Source: Calamus simplicifolius (lineage: Eukaryota > Streptophyta > Magnoliopsida > Arecales > Arecaceae). From it: a stretch of DNA of 64,000 bases. Both the position numbers and the translations under genes were made by a program. Of this stretch, positions 23,887 to 35,187 are shown piece after piece; position 1 is the stretch's first letter, and each line of letters starts with the position of its first letter. Below the pieces are notes generated by a model. The model saw nothing but the letters and a program-made list of their open reading frames with translations, was not told the origin of the DNA and searched no databases. The stretch is taken from positions 221,315-285,314 of the forward strand of contig UESW01001880.1 of NCBI GenBank assembly GCA_900491605.1, in the 5' to 3' direction.

Positions 23887-24326
23887 TGTAGTATCCCGTT
23901 TTGATGGATGGTCCTATTTTATTGCGATATAGCTTAATCGTTTGCAGATAATTCTCAACGATAGCCATCCACTAGTTAATGAGTGATAACGATATCTCTT
24001 TTGAAATTTGAAATTTAAATGCCTACTTTGATGAGTAGGCGGTGGAAGGGAGTTAAGAAAATCTCCTTAAATATAGATCCCTTTTAAGGTTTTCGATAAC
24101 ACAATATCATACGAGAGAAAACCAGAAACAAGCCCTGAGGGCATACACCATAAGAGGTAGATCAAGATCCTAAGAGGTAGATCTGAAGCTGATTCAGATC
24201 CAAAGGAAGATCAAGATTCTGATTCAGATCTTCGAGAGGTAGATCATAAACAATGACTGAAAGTAATACATTGATCCTGGCTATTATTTCTATACAATTT
24301 TATGTAGAGTTTATAGATTTCTAAGA
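23887..24326 (+). repeat. 3' LTR of the copia element
   Basis: Starts TGTAGTATCCCG and ends ATTTCTAAGA, which corresponds to ATTTCTAACA in the 5' copy. Divergence and indels against the 5' LTR are obvious by eye, which fits an old insertion. Confidence 0.85.
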
Positions 24327-25439
24327 TTAGCCGTTATTCACATTGCCCACTCTCTGCGCATAAAACTTTATATAAAAAAAAATGTCATCTTGGTTACCTT
24401 TTGGCTGATATATTGACAAATGAGAGGAGCATGCCTATCCACCACGTGATGGTTTTTTTTTTTTTTTATCCTCTTCTTTTTATTTGCCTGGCTATAATCG
24501 AACTCATCTTGAAAAGAAAAACTTCATCGGAAGCTGAGGCTAAAATTTCTTCAGAACATAAAAGAAAGGAAACGGCATGTAAAGCCATCGGATGTTCGTT
24601 AAAAAAAAAAAAAAAAAAAACCGAGAGATCCTATCGATTTATGTAATGAAATATTAAAAAAAAACCCAAGGCGAGGCGCAGATAACTTTAACAGGGAGGT
24701 AGTAGATGTTACTGACGGTGGCTTCGTGCACTCTATCTTGGTGGTGTGTTTTACTTGAAAGAAAAGCAGCCGCGCTTGTATCACCAAAGTCCAAAGTGCT
24801 GTCGTGTCCTCGTTAATTTATTTATACCAGTTAGATTACCGTCCAGGATCCTGTGACGAAGCTTTTAATATTTTAATGATGTCATTTGTCACTAATGGTG
24901 TTTTAAATTTGAAATTCGAAACCACTCAATTTCAACATCTATGTATGCGTATTCTTATCGTTTCTATAAATTAATTATGGTATACAATAGTAATGCAGCT
25001 TAATCTTTTATCGTCTTTGCTTGAAAATTTTTGACGTTATAAATAAAAGCATTTTCATAACATTACACGGTGATGCATTCTCTGGGAGAAGTTTTTAATC
25101 AAAACATGGCATGTACCAATTCTAGAATTGCATTTTTCTTTCCAATAAAATAGTTATGATATATAATAATAGTTCAGTCACAAGTTTTATCTTTGTTGAC
25201 ATCATAAGTAAAAACTCTTTCACGACATCACCTAAAAATCATGTTTTTTTCCATCTTAGCGCTCCAAGTTGACCTCTTTCATAGCTATTCTTTGCTTCAG
25301 TTTCTTTGCTTTCATGTTAGGGCTTCTCAAACTCCATTCAAAAGAAGTTTTAATGTCTAGGAGCATTCATAGAAGAATGGTCAAGGTTGCATCCTATCTT
25401 AAGCCACTTTATAGCTATTTGAATATGAGATTAGGAGTA
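24327..25439. other. No gene seen; homopolymer runs
   Basis: AT-rich sequence with a poly-T run near 24452-24467 and a poly-A run near 24601-24620. The small frames here are low-complexity and not convincing. Confidence 0.5.
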
Positions 25440-26215
25440 AAGAACTTGATGTGACTGATCAAGCCGTGTTAGAGTTGACGAAAGAAGCAATTGACGAAAC
25501 CCCAGCTTCGGACCCTGAGGCTCCTTCGGCCTCGGTTTCCGAAACCTTCTCGACCTCGGACCTTATGTCCTCTCGGTTTCGGACCTTACATCCCTTCGGC
25601 CTCGGACCTGAGCCCCTTCGGCTTCGAACCTCATGTCCCTTTGGCCTCGAACCTCATGTCCCCTCGGTCGTGACCTCAAGTTCCCTCGGCCTCGGACTTC
25701 GGGTCCCTACTATCTCGAGCCGCCTAACACTAATACATGGCCCACCAATCATCTACGGCTGCCATGTGGCCCGCTAACTGTCTGCGATTGCACATGGCCA
25801 CATTCTGTAGCGGTACCTGTCTGACACGACTAGGCCCATCTACGACCTGTGGCATCGTACCTGGCAGGCGACTAGCGGGGCAAGACACCTCTAACATGCT
25901 TAGTATCGGTTGCGACCTGTCTCTGTTAGCCAGGCTACCTGTCCACTACCGAACAACAATGCCTTAAAATTAGCCACATTCTGAGAGCGGGAAAGGGGAT
26001 CTTCGGACATGTATAAGAACCTACACTCACAACGAGGAAAGGGATTTAAACTCAAGTTCTTTAGCTACTTTTATTAGCTCTATTTTCTTCACTGTTTCCG
26101 AGTCGCTTACTTGAGCATCGGAGGGTCCTCACCAGTGCAATCGATTTTCGGAGACTTTCTTACAGGAGCTTCTTCGAGGAGGAGGATCTCTGTTTTCTGA
26201 CGTTAGAGGAACATG
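25440..26215 (+). mobile_element. Retrotransposon LTR-like remnant
   Basis: GC-rich imperfect repeats of a CTTCGGCCTCGGACCT type (25500-25720) are followed by a downstream part containing ACTTGAGCATCGGAGGGTCC and the end GAGGAGGATCTCTGTTTTCTG. This combination is familiar from LTR ends of plant retrotransposons. No target duplication or second LTR was found, so the borders are uncertain. It lies about 0.95 kb upstream of the glycosyltransferase start codon. Confidence 0.4.
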
Positions 26216-26939
26216 ACTTGACAGCAACAGAACTTATTTTTAGTTTTTAATAGGTTATTCATATAAGTAAATTATATCTGCACGATTACAATAGTCATAT
26301 ATTGTGCATTATGATTAGTTCATAACTTCACATAAAACTTAACTAGTCATCCTAATTAGAAAGTTGGCACATTTTGAAGAGCACTCATTCAAATCGATAT
26401 CTTAGAATCCTTAGCAATATATAAGAAATTTGATTTTTCTGACAAGTTATTTTTATAGGTTTAGCTATGACTATCTAGTTAGAAACAGCATTTCTTTAGC
26501 TATGGTAAATTTATATATTCACATGTACTAAATTAAATGCAAAATTTCAAATCAATTTGCAATGGGAATTTAGTCTGAATTTAGTCTCTGAATAACTATA
26601 TATATATATATCCAAATAATTATATCCTGCCCATAGAGCCAATCAAGTGAGGGGACCGGTTCCAAATGCATTTGTCACATTTTGCATGGTCAGTTTTGCA
26701 AGAAGTGAACCACCAATCAATATATAGATTTTTTTTTTTTTTTTTTTTTTTTTTTGTTACAAGCGGGCGATCACACCACTCTGAAATGAGTCAATCCCGA
26801 AATATCGGAATCCAAAATTTGCTCCAGAATATAGATTGATAGGAAGCCATGATTGGCCTTCGCCAGACCAAAATAAAATATAGTAAAATAAAAATATTGT
26901 TGATATAATATTTTCAGTCATAATAACATTCTGTGTAAA

Positions 26940-27159
26940 GGATTAAATATATATCTCTCTCTCTTTGGAACCTGACCCTCTTCCTTCCTCCACCACAAAT
27001 CTGAGCTAACTTGTCCTCTCTCCCTGTTCTTGTCCTCAGTTATTTAACACCAAAGGCTCTCTCCACGGACTCGCAAGCGCTCTCTCTCTTTCTCTGGCTC
27101 AAAGTAGATCGAGTTTTGGCCTTAAAAAAGTAGAATAAGAGTCAACGAAACAAGAGAGT
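26940..27159 (+). promoter_or_regulatory. Putative 5' untranslated/promoter-proximal region of the glycosyltransferase gene
   Basis: C/T-rich tracts (CTCTCTCTCTTT types at 26955 and 27085) and an AT-rich GTTATTTAACACC at about 27040 lie upstream of the ATG at 27160. C/T microsatellites are common in plant leaders. No TATA box is clear enough to call and the transcription start is unknown. Confidence 0.3.
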
Positions 27160-27868
27160 ATGGAGGACGGCGGACCCAAAGCCCACGCCCTCCTTCTCCC
27201 TTACCCGGCCCAAGGCCACGTCAACCCCATGCTCCAGTTTGCCAAGCGACTCTCCTCGCACGGCATCCTCGCCACCCTCGCCACGACCCGCTTCGTCCTC
27301 TCCACCACCCGCCCCGAACCCGGCCCCGTCGCCCTCGCCCCCATATCCGACGGCTTCGACCGGACCAGCTTCGCCGAGGTCGGCTCCATTCAGGTCTACC
27401 ACGACAGCCTCGAGTCGGTCGGATCCAAGACCCTCGACGAGCTCATCCGGTCCGAGCGGGCCGCAGGCCGTCCGGTCCGTGTTCTGGTCTACGACTCCTT
27501 CCTCCCGTGGGCCTGGGACGTCGGGGAGCGGCACGGGCTGGTGACGGCCGCGTTCTTCACGCAGTCGTGCAGCGCTAACGCCGTCTACGGGCACCTGAAC
27601 GAGGGCCGGCTGGGGTTGCCGGTGACGGAGGCCGTCTCGCTGCCCGGTTTGCCCCGGCTCGAGCCGGACGACCTGCCGAGCTTCTTTTTGGAGGCACAAA
27701 TGGTCCCGTCCCTGCCGCATTTGAATATGCTCAAGGGCCAGTACAAGAATTTGGAGAAAGCCAATGTGGTCTTGGTCAACTCCTTCTTCGAGCTGGAGCC
27801 TGAGGTATAACCTTTTCTTGTGACAAATTATCTAGAAAATTTTGACAGAGGAGAAAAAGAGTTTGAGA

Positions 27869-27899
<31 letters not shown>

Positions 27900-30800
27900 C
27901 TTGATTGGATTTCTCAAAAGGAAAAAGGATAAAAAGGATGTACATGTTGAACAAAATGTGTCACATATTTTATTACTGAATTTTCTATCGTTAGGAGATT
28001 TAAGGAGAATTGGCACACATCTTAATTGTGAAATACTCTTTAATTGTCATGCATGAAAGATTTTTATAGGTTGAGCTTTATAATGTTTACCAAAGAACAG
28101 ATACTTTCCTTTCCATAGATCAATGATAATTCTATATTTTTAATTTATTTTGATTAGATTATTTATTATTTTTTTTAAATAAAATATATGAAAAATATTC
28201 GTCATTGAATTTATAGATGGCTGAGTTGTTAGTTGTTAAAGGAATGCGTTTTAGGATTAAAGCCAAATTAATTCTTATTTATGGTGCAGGTTTTAAGTAA
28301 CCTCACGGATGGGCCAATCTTTATGAAAAAGTCTATAGGCAACTATCCTGCGATGTATATGGATATGAAATGATAGTTAAGATGTCAATTTTTATAATTA
28401 ATAATTATTTATGGATGATGGTTAGGAAGCATAATTATGATGTAGATGGTCTTGGAGAAGAGTCAAGATATTAATACTACTTTATGGATGATGGTAGGCA
28501 ACTATCATGCAATGTATGGATATGAAATGATAGTTAAGATGTCAACATTTATAATTAATAATTATTTATGGATGATGGTTAGGAAGCATAATTATGATGC
28601 AGATGGTCTTGGAGAAGAGTCAGATATTAATACTACTTTATGGATGATGGTAGGCAACTATCATGCAATGTATATGGATATGAAATGATAGTTAAGATGT
28701 CAGCATTTATAATTAATAATTATTTATGGATGATGGTTAGGAAGCATAATTATGATGTAGATGGTCTCGGAGAAGAGTCAAGATTTTAATACTACTTTAT
28801 GGATGATGGTTGGAAGTAGAATTATATAGTCAATTTATAAGAGGACGAAACTTAGGCATAGTGCACTTTCTGTGTGTATTGCATGGTTTTATTTATCTTT
28901 TTTCTTTTTTTAATGCCATCTCAGCCTACATTTAAACTTCAGATGATGATAGAGAGAGCAAAGAAGAAAGAAATAGAGACAAAATCTAGCATCATAAATG
29001 TAGTGCACTGCGTTTAAATTTTAATTTTATTAAAAATTACCATGGTCTGGATGACGTTTGGAAGGTAGAATTGCATAAATAAAAAAGTTTCCTTAAATAT
29101 TATAATTTTTTATTATTAAGAGTCAGAGAGTATTTATATTACTATTCATGGTTCATGGGTCATTAGAACTTTATGTGACGCACATTGATATGGACAAACG
29201 ATGACTCTAAATTTAAATAAAAAATGATGATATACTTTTTATTTTTAAATGTTTGGAATTAATTTTTATTTTGTTTTTGTTTTTAAATGTTGAGTAGCCA
29301 ATGGCTTCAAAATCTTATAACTTGAATAGTGAAGTAATCAATTTTAGGGTAGAGAGGAGAAGTTTGTTGGACAAAGAATACCAATTAACTTGCAGTACAT
29401 CATGGTTTAAACTTTTATTGAATCTAAAATAATTTTGAGCTATGTCTATGCATATGTTGTTAAAGCTTGTGGTGGCATGTATTTAATCTATCATTAATTA
29501 TGTTGCTTAAATCTTAAGTACGTATACGAAAACAAAAAATCTATATAATACCTCTCTTGTTATGCTTTTCAGATAACTACATGATAACTATGATAAATAA
29601 TATCAAAGCAGGTTTACTGCATGACTCATCTAGAGAATAGGATGCTTATCATGACTGGGCGTACATTATCGTCATGGACTACCTATTTTTCCTCTTATGT
29701 GGTCCCATCATAAATGTTGCAATGGAGCCACTGGACAAGTCCATTAGGTAGTGTTTGATAGGAAAAATGTTATCCATGGATAAGTGTACGGGATAGAATT
29801 TATCCCCTGGCTATCCCTAGGGATATCCCTTGGCTATCCCATTGATCATATCAAATGCAAAAAGGTAAATCCATGGGATAACCTTTTTTTACTCTTATTT
29901 GAAGGGATAACCAGCTATTTCTGCATTCTCTAGGGAATAAATTGAGGGGATATCCCATGGTTAACCATGGTTAACCATGGATTATCCCTTTGGTTAACTT
30001 TATTCCCTGCTATCCCTTATAGTTATAGCTTTTGGGAATAAGAGGGATATCCTCTGGATATCCCTCTTATCCCCTATTTCAAACACTACCTTAATTTCTG
30101 ATTAGCAATTCTCAAGTGGTAGACAATTTTGGCTCCTGAGATAAGTGAGCATTTCCCATCATTGACACTTGATAAAATTTATTTCTCATCAATTTTTATT
30201 TTTTTCCAGGGAAAGGATTAGGCACAAATATTGACGCAATCAAATTCATAATTTTAGTGTAAATAGTTTTATCTATTTGGCTCTATTTTTTTCAACCAAA
30301 AAATAAAAGCAGACTTTCTCCTAAACCTGTGAACTAACTTCTGATTTCTTTTTAGGCTATGTTTGAAATAGAACTTATCCCCAAAAGCTATAACTATAGG
30401 GATAACTCTCAAAAAGGTTAATTAAAGGGGATAACCTATGGTTATTCCATGTTTAACCATGAATATTCCCTGAACTTATTCCCTAGAACCAAGGAATAAT
30501 TGAAACTATTCCTTGAGAGCAAACTTGTTATTAAAAAAAAAATGATTTTTTCTTAAACTATCCTTTGAATAAATATTATCCTATGCATTTATCTAGAAAT
30601 AACTTTTTGGAAACTAAACACTACCTTATTAGTTATATACCATGCATCTTGATTAACCCAACCGATTCACTAATAAAATTTTTATAAACTAAAATAATCT
30701 TAAAATCAAATTATATAATTTATAAAATTAAACTTTTCTTATCCTTGTCCTCCTCACATTGAAACCAATCTGTCGAGAGAATGACAATGATTGCAAATTA

Positions 30801-31672
30801 CAAACCGGCCATCAGATCGAAAAAATGATCAACTGCCCAATTATGCTCCAAATTATGATGCGTTCCCACTAAATTCTATTATATATATATAAACTTTGAA
30901 AATTATAAAGAACTTCAACCCTTCCTACTGGCATGAGCAGGAAGCTGCCCATACGGCATCCACATGGCAAGCCAAGACCGTAGGCCCCACAGTGCCATCC
31001 AAGTATTTGGACGGCCGGCAACCGCTCGACGCCGGCTACGGCTTCCACTTCTTGACCCCTGCCGTCGCTCCCTGCATGAAATGGCTCGACTCCAAGCCCT
31101 CCAACTCCGTCGTCTACGCGTCCTTTGGCAGCATGGCCGTGCTTGGCGCCGACCAGATGGCGGAGCTTGCCTACGGCCTTCTCAACAGCGGCCAGCACTT
31201 CCTCTGGGCGGTGAGGCCCTCCGAAGCCTCCAAACTCCCCGAGAACTTCGTCGAGGAGGAGGAGGAGTCCTCGGAGCGAGGCCTGATCGTCTCGTGGAGC
31301 CCGCAGCTGGATGTGCTGGCCCACAAGGCGGTCGGGTGCTTCCTGACGCACTGCGGATGGAATTCGACGCTAGAGGGTATCAGCTTGGGCGTGCCCTTGG
31401 TCGGGATGCCATATTGGTCGGACCAGCCGATGAATGCCAAGTACATCGAGGATGTTTGGAGGATGGGGGTGAGAGCGAGGGCCGACGAGAAGGGGATGGT
31501 GGGGAGGGAGGAGGTGGAGAGGTGTGTGAGGATGGTGATGGATGGGGAGAGGAGCGAGGAGATGAGGAGGAATGCGAGGAAGTGGAGTGAGTTGGCCAAG
31601 AAGGCCGCGGGGAAGGGTGGAAGCTCAGATAGGAACGTTGAAGACTTTGTGGCCACGTATTGCTTGAAGTGA
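27160..31672 (+). CDS. UDP-glycosyltransferase, UGT74-like (two exons)
   Basis: Predicted to transfer a sugar, probably glucose, from UDP-sugar to a small acceptor in the cytosol. Exon 1 is 27160-27804 (215 codons) and exon 2 is 30941-31672 (243 codons plus TGA), joined in phase 0 by GT at 27805 and AG at 30940 to give 458 residues, normal for the family. H20 in YPAQGHVNPM is the catalytic base and D112 in VYDSF its partner. The 44-residue PSPG sugar-donor box runs W334 to Q377, with FLTHCGWNS inside; a final Gln usually goes with UDP-glucose. The N-terminal HALLLPYPAQGHVNPMLQ and NSFFELEPE at the intron resemble group L UGT74 enzymes, which act on salicylate, auxins, terpenoids and other acceptors, so the substrate cannot be told. 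The start ATG has G at +4 and an upstream purine context. No stop or frameshift is seen. It could be active. Confidence 0.9.
27869..27895. repeat. (AT)n microsatellite
   Basis: A run of about 13 AT dinucleotides in the glycosyltransferase intron. Confidence 0.9.
28338..28820 (+). repeat. 157-bp tandem repeat, about three copies, in intron
   Basis: Unit starts GGCAACTATCATGCAATG at 28338, 28497 and 28653 (spacings 159 and 156). The units include TTTATGGATGATGGTTAGG and GATGGTCTTGGAGAAGAGTC and are very similar to each other, so the expansion is recent. The open frame at 28446-28688 is a by-product. Confidence 0.85.
29747..30090. mobile_element. Tourist-like MITE 1 in intron
   Basis: 344 bp with inverted ends GGTAGTGTTTGATAG / TTCAAACACTACC and a TTA duplication on each side (29744-29746 and 30091-30093), the signature of PIF/Harbinger-type MITEs. 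The interior is rich in GGGATAT / ATCCC palindromes and has no coding capacity. Confidence 0.85.
30355..30625. mobile_element. Tourist-like MITE 2 in intron
   Basis: 271 bp, flanked by TTA (30352-30354 and 30626-30628). The right end AAACTAAACACTACC matches that of MITE 1. The left end GGCTATGTTTGAAATAG is more degraded. It shares interior phrases such as GGGATAACC and CCATGGTTAACC-like sequence with MITE 1. It is only 264 bp from MITE 1. Confidence 0.75.
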
Positions 31673-32469
31673 TGATGAACTGGGGCTTGCGGTTCTGTTG
31701 CTTGTGCTGGTGTTCTATTTCGCTTTACCATATATATAGCTTCGGGGTTGCTTTTCTTTTGGGACATCTCGTGCATCATGGCATGAGGACTATTCTATAA
31801 GCTTGTTTGTTTATTTTTATTCTTCAAATAGATTTGAAACATTTGGTATTTATTCTAAAATGATTTTTTTTAAAAAAAGTTTTATGAAAAACTAAATATC
31901 TTCTCTCTTATATATGATCTTTAAAAAATATGTGGGCTTTATAAATAATTTTTTCTCTCTCTTTCATCTAAACATTTAAAAATAAAGGCTAAAAGTTGTT
32001 CATCCCCGTTTCTTCCACAACCAAATAACCTCTAAACTTAATCTGAGTTTAAATCAATGCTACAAAAAGTTAAATAGACACAGTAGGTTTTAGAAAAAAA
32101 AATTATTCATAAAAAATATAGTCTTATATTTTTATAAATTAAAAGACTACATCCTTTATTTAAAACATAGTTTTAAATTATCTAAAATATAAAATGACTA
32201 CATTTTTTTTTTTTAAAAGGAGACGTACGTTTTTGATATCTTATAATATAAAAGTTAATCTTATATTATTTGATAATAAAAAAAACTATGTTTTTAATAT
32301 TTTATAATATAAAAAATATATTTTTAATTAAAATAGTCTAATATATTTTAATTAAGACATAATCTAATATAATTTTCCACCTCCTAATTCACTTTTTCTT
32401 CCCTAAACGAAGCCTCGTCATACCTAAAATCAAGTTTCTTTCTTCTTTCATTTTTGGAGACTCCACCGC
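31673..32469. other. 3' flank of the glycosyltransferase gene; AT-rich spacer with GACTAC motifs
   Basis: No gene. At about 32085-32340 there are several GACTAC / TAGTC motifs in AT-rich sequence (for example AAAAGACTACATCC) that echo the repeats at 35390-35790 on the far side of the acyltransferase fragment. They may be the left subterminal region of a transposon. Confidence 0.4.
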
Positions 32470-34024
32470 CCACTGCTCAGTTTGGCTTCCACTAGCCGTC
32501 CCATCGCCGTCTACCGAATCTTCATCTTCGTCTACCTCCCCTTCGTCATCTCCGCCCCCATCCTCGCCTTCTTGGGCATCCACTGCCGCGTCCCCACCCC
32601 CTCCCCCTCCCCCCCCCTCCAAAGCCCGACAACTACTCCCGAAAGTACTCGACCCACGGCCAGCTCTACGTCTGCAACCACCGCACCCTCTTGGACCCAC
32701 TCTACATCTCCGGCACCCTCCAACGCCATGTCACCGCCACCAGCTACAGCATCAGCCAAGTCTCGGAGTTGCTCTCTCCCACTTCTGTTCTATCCTTCTT
32801 CCCCTGTTTTGACCTTGTTTCGCTAATTAGTGGTGGCAGGATCTCTACTCAAGCAAATATGGGCCAGTGTTGGTGTTACCAAGGGTCCCCGTACCTTTCG
32901 CTGCCACCGGTTGCCGCTGTCGACTGCCGAATAGCCTGAGGTAAATCCTATAGGGCAGAGACACCTGTTTTAGATGTAGGTGGTTGCGTCTTGTGGGGCC
33001 TAGCCGGACCCATTGCCGGAGCTAGCAAGGCCCATGGGGGATGGAGACCGTTTCCTCGTGCCTCATTGCCGCCGGCTAATGGTGCGGTGGGGTGGTCGAG
33101 AGGCCGAGCCTCTCTCTGTTTTCAGAAAGGGCTTGTTGTGGGGCCCTGTTGCCGTTGGCCGGCCACCAGGCCATTGGCCGCCGGGTGTTCCATCACCGGA
33201 GTATGGGGGTCCAGGGGGAGGTATTCCCTTGGTTTCACCGCTGCCTGAAGCGGCGGAGCTTGAGTGAAACGGCCGAGTAACTCGGCTGTGTCGTGGGGTG
33301 AGATGCAGATCCTCACCACCGCGTCTCTCAGTACGACCGCTGGCTGGTGTCGCCGGAGTGCCGCCTCCGCCGTGGTGGCCGATGGCCGTGTGGGAGCTCG
33401 GCCGTGGTTGGTGTCGGCCGGCATGGGGCTCCGTGGTCTGGGTTGCGAGGAGCCGAAGGGTTCGGCCTTCTCCGCATCTCCGGCGCGTTGAGCCAAGGGG
33501 TTGGCTCAAACCCATTTGTGGGAGCCGGCTTAGAGCCGGAACCAGATGCCGATTTGAGGTTAGCCGGGTGGGAACAAACCGATTGGGTTCCAACATGGTG
33601 ACGATGGAGTCGGTCCTCAGAGAAGGAGACCTTGTGGTGTTCCCCGAGGGGACTACGTGCCACGAGCCTCACCTCCTCCGCTTCAGCCCCCTGTTTGCCG
33701 AGGTAAGCCACGAGGTGGTGCCGGTCGCTTTGCATGTGCACGTCGACATTGTTCTACGGCACCACCGCGAGCGGCTTCAAAGGTTTGGATCCGCTCTATT
33801 TCACCATGAATCCATTCCCATGGTATGTGCTGGAGTTCATGGAGAAGGTGCCCACTGGTTCCATCGATGGGAAGGAGTGCAGTAGCCGTGAGGTGGCGAA
33901 CTACGTTCAGGAGAAGATAGGCAAGGCGTTGGGATTTGAGTGCACACCCCTGACAAGAAGGGATAAGTATTTGATGCTTGCAGGCAACGAAGGGATAATT
34001 GATGCAGAAGCAAAGGGTAGGTGA
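32470..34024 (+). pseudogene. Glycerol-3-phosphate acyltransferase fragment (GPAT5/7-like)
   Basis: The acyltransferase half of a land-plant sn-2 GPAT (cutin/suberin type) is present, in four reading frames. 32482-32592 gives a membrane segment (IAVYRIFIFVYLPFVISAPI). After a frameshift in a C-rich run, YSTHGQLYVCNHRTLLDPLY and TATSYSISQVSELLSP contain the H-x4-D acyltransferase motif. After about 0.8 kb of unrelated GC-rich sequence, SVLREGDLVVFPEGTTC (motif III) and LLRFSPLFAEVSHEVVPVAL follow. A one-base shift near 33749 leads into FYGTTASGFKGLDPLYFTMN and LGFECTPLTRRDKYLMLAGN up to TGA at 34022. The N-terminal phosphatase-like half and any start codon are missing, as complete enzymes have about 500 residues. 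It is therefore not expected to be functional. The family call is firm; the GPAT5/7 subgroup is judged from the FYGTTASG and LTRRDKYLMLAGNEG phrases. Confidence 0.8.
32783..33575. other. GC-rich segment interrupting the acyltransferase fragment
   Basis: Lies between the codons for SELLSP and SVLREGD and replaces roughly 15 expected residues. It has no resemblance to GPAT coding sequence. It could be an unspliced intron (the AG near 33560 before a loosely matching RVGTNRL could be an acceptor, but no good GT donor is visible) or an insertion. Several open frames on both strands reflect its high GC content. Confidence 0.4.
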
Positions 34025-34925
34025 GCTAAGATTAATGTTATATTGAGTTCTTGGATGGATGCATGCATGGATGCAGTGGGTCTTTCCTTTTCCCATAAGG
34101 AAAATAAGTCAGCAGGGACAGAGAGAGAGAAAGAAAAAGAGACTGACGAAGCTCATGGGTGGTAGAAAAGACATTGACAGTTCCTTGTTTCACAGAACCT
34201 ATTGTTTCTCTTTCCCCATCTTGCTGCTTGTGATGATGATATGCGGTTTTGATTTGTTGATTTCATTTGAGATTGAACCGAGGAAAAGAAATTAGGGTTT
34301 CGTTTGTTCTAGATGTTACAAGTTTCTAATAATAACGGTGGGATTGAATAATTTGATTTGTGTAGCTATTTGTACAACCAACTCAAGAAATCAAAACTAC
34401 TCAACATGTATGGCTTCGTAGACTCTGCACAGATCTCTATACACTCTGGATCGGCTAGAGTACGATCAGATTTTATTGCTAAAAGATTAGAGCATTTTAA
34501 TATGGATCAATTGACTCTGGATAAGTGATTTTTTAATAAAAATTGATACTTTTGATATTACGTTAATTATTGTTATTATGTTTATGAAGGGATCACTGGT
34601 CACCCTCATAGGGACAAAGTGTATTTTTGTGATTTTATTGGACGTTCAATTAGAAAGAATTGAAAGGTATTATTAATATATAAGTATTATTTCTTTTTAA
34701 TTTTATAGTAATTTATCTGGGTTATATCATTTGAGTCTCACACTATTATTATACTTTGCTATATCAGTGCACTCAAAATATACAACGCTAAAGCTGAACA
34801 AGTTGCAAGAAAAATACTTACTTGTAAGTCAGTTAAGGTATATTGACTTGCACATTCTTTTTATAATTTATAAAATTAGATCTTATTTGTTTAAGTCTTA
34901 TAAAACTTTTAAATTCATCTTTTAA
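34025..34925. other. No clear gene
   Basis: 3' flank of the acyltransferase fragment, then AT-rich sequence. Phrases such as HRDKVYFCDFIGR near 34610 may be the decayed start of the Ulp1-like peptidase domain that is clearer downstream. Confidence 0.4.
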
Positions 34926-34926
34926 G

Positions 34927-35187
34927 TGTTTTGAATGTGGCTATTATGTCATCATGTGTATGAAGGAGATAATTGAGAATCATATCATTTCAATTGATGA
35001 AAAGGTAGGTTATTATTGCATACATGATTCATATATTTAAGTAGTACTTTTTATGATTTTAGATTTTTGTGTTATCTTTTCTGAGTAACTTATGTGTATA
35101 TATGCAGACAAGAAGAGAACTTATAAACAAGAAGAGATCGACATTATGCGTGGAGAATGGGTCGAGTATTTGCAAGCTTTCATTTGA
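34927..35187 (+). pseudogene. Ulp1-like cysteine peptidase tail, transposon-derived
   Basis: 34927-35004 reads CFECGYYVIMCMKEIIENH, the region around the catalytic Cys of plant transposon Ulp1 (C48) domains. After a GT...AG interval (35005-35107), a frame starting at 35110 reads KKRTYKQEEIDIMRGEWVEY then LQAF and a stop at 35187, the conserved C-terminus of the same domain. The two pieces are one base out of phase. Such domains are carried by CACTA and MULE-type elements, so this marks transposon sequence just downstream of the acyltransferase fragment and in the same orientation. Confidence 0.65.

Larger units (their letters stand above)
18085..24326 (+). mobile_element. Complete but decayed Ty1/copia element
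   Basis: Two similar LTRs (18085-18596 and 23887-24326) enclose, in copia order, gag, protease, integrase, reverse transcriptase and RNase H. Flanks CTAGC (18080-18084) and TTAGC (24327-24331) are a 5-bp target duplication with one mismatch. A degenerate primer-binding site follows the 5' LTR and a canonical polypurine tract precedes the 3' LTR. Every domain is broken by stops or frameshifts, so it is inactive. Confidence 0.88.
27805..30940 (+). other. 3.1 kb intron of the glycosyltransferase gene
   Basis: Begins GTATAACC after ...GAGCCTGAG and ends ...GGCATGAGCAG before GAAGCTGCC. The intron sits after LEPE, a conserved position in UGT74-type genes. It has been enlarged by a tandem repeat and two MITEs, listed separately. 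Confidence 0.85.

Noticed and set aside
25451..25967. Overlapping frames with repeated FGLGPEP / FGLEPHV phrases
   Set aside because: Derived from GC-rich LTR-like repeats, several overlapping frames equally open.
27142..27720. 192-codon minus-strand frame overlapping glycosyltransferase exon 1
   Set aside because: It is the antisense shadow of a GC-rich exon with strong third-position bias; the plus strand encodes a complete conserved enzyme.
31171..31779. 202-codon minus-strand frame over exon 2
   Set aside because: Shadow frame of the PSPG-containing exon, with no recognisable domain.
33063..33885. Several 80-195 codon frames on both strands in the GC-rich insert of the acyltransferase fragment
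   Set aside because: High GC content removes stops in all frames; no conserved motif outside the short GPAT part of one of them.
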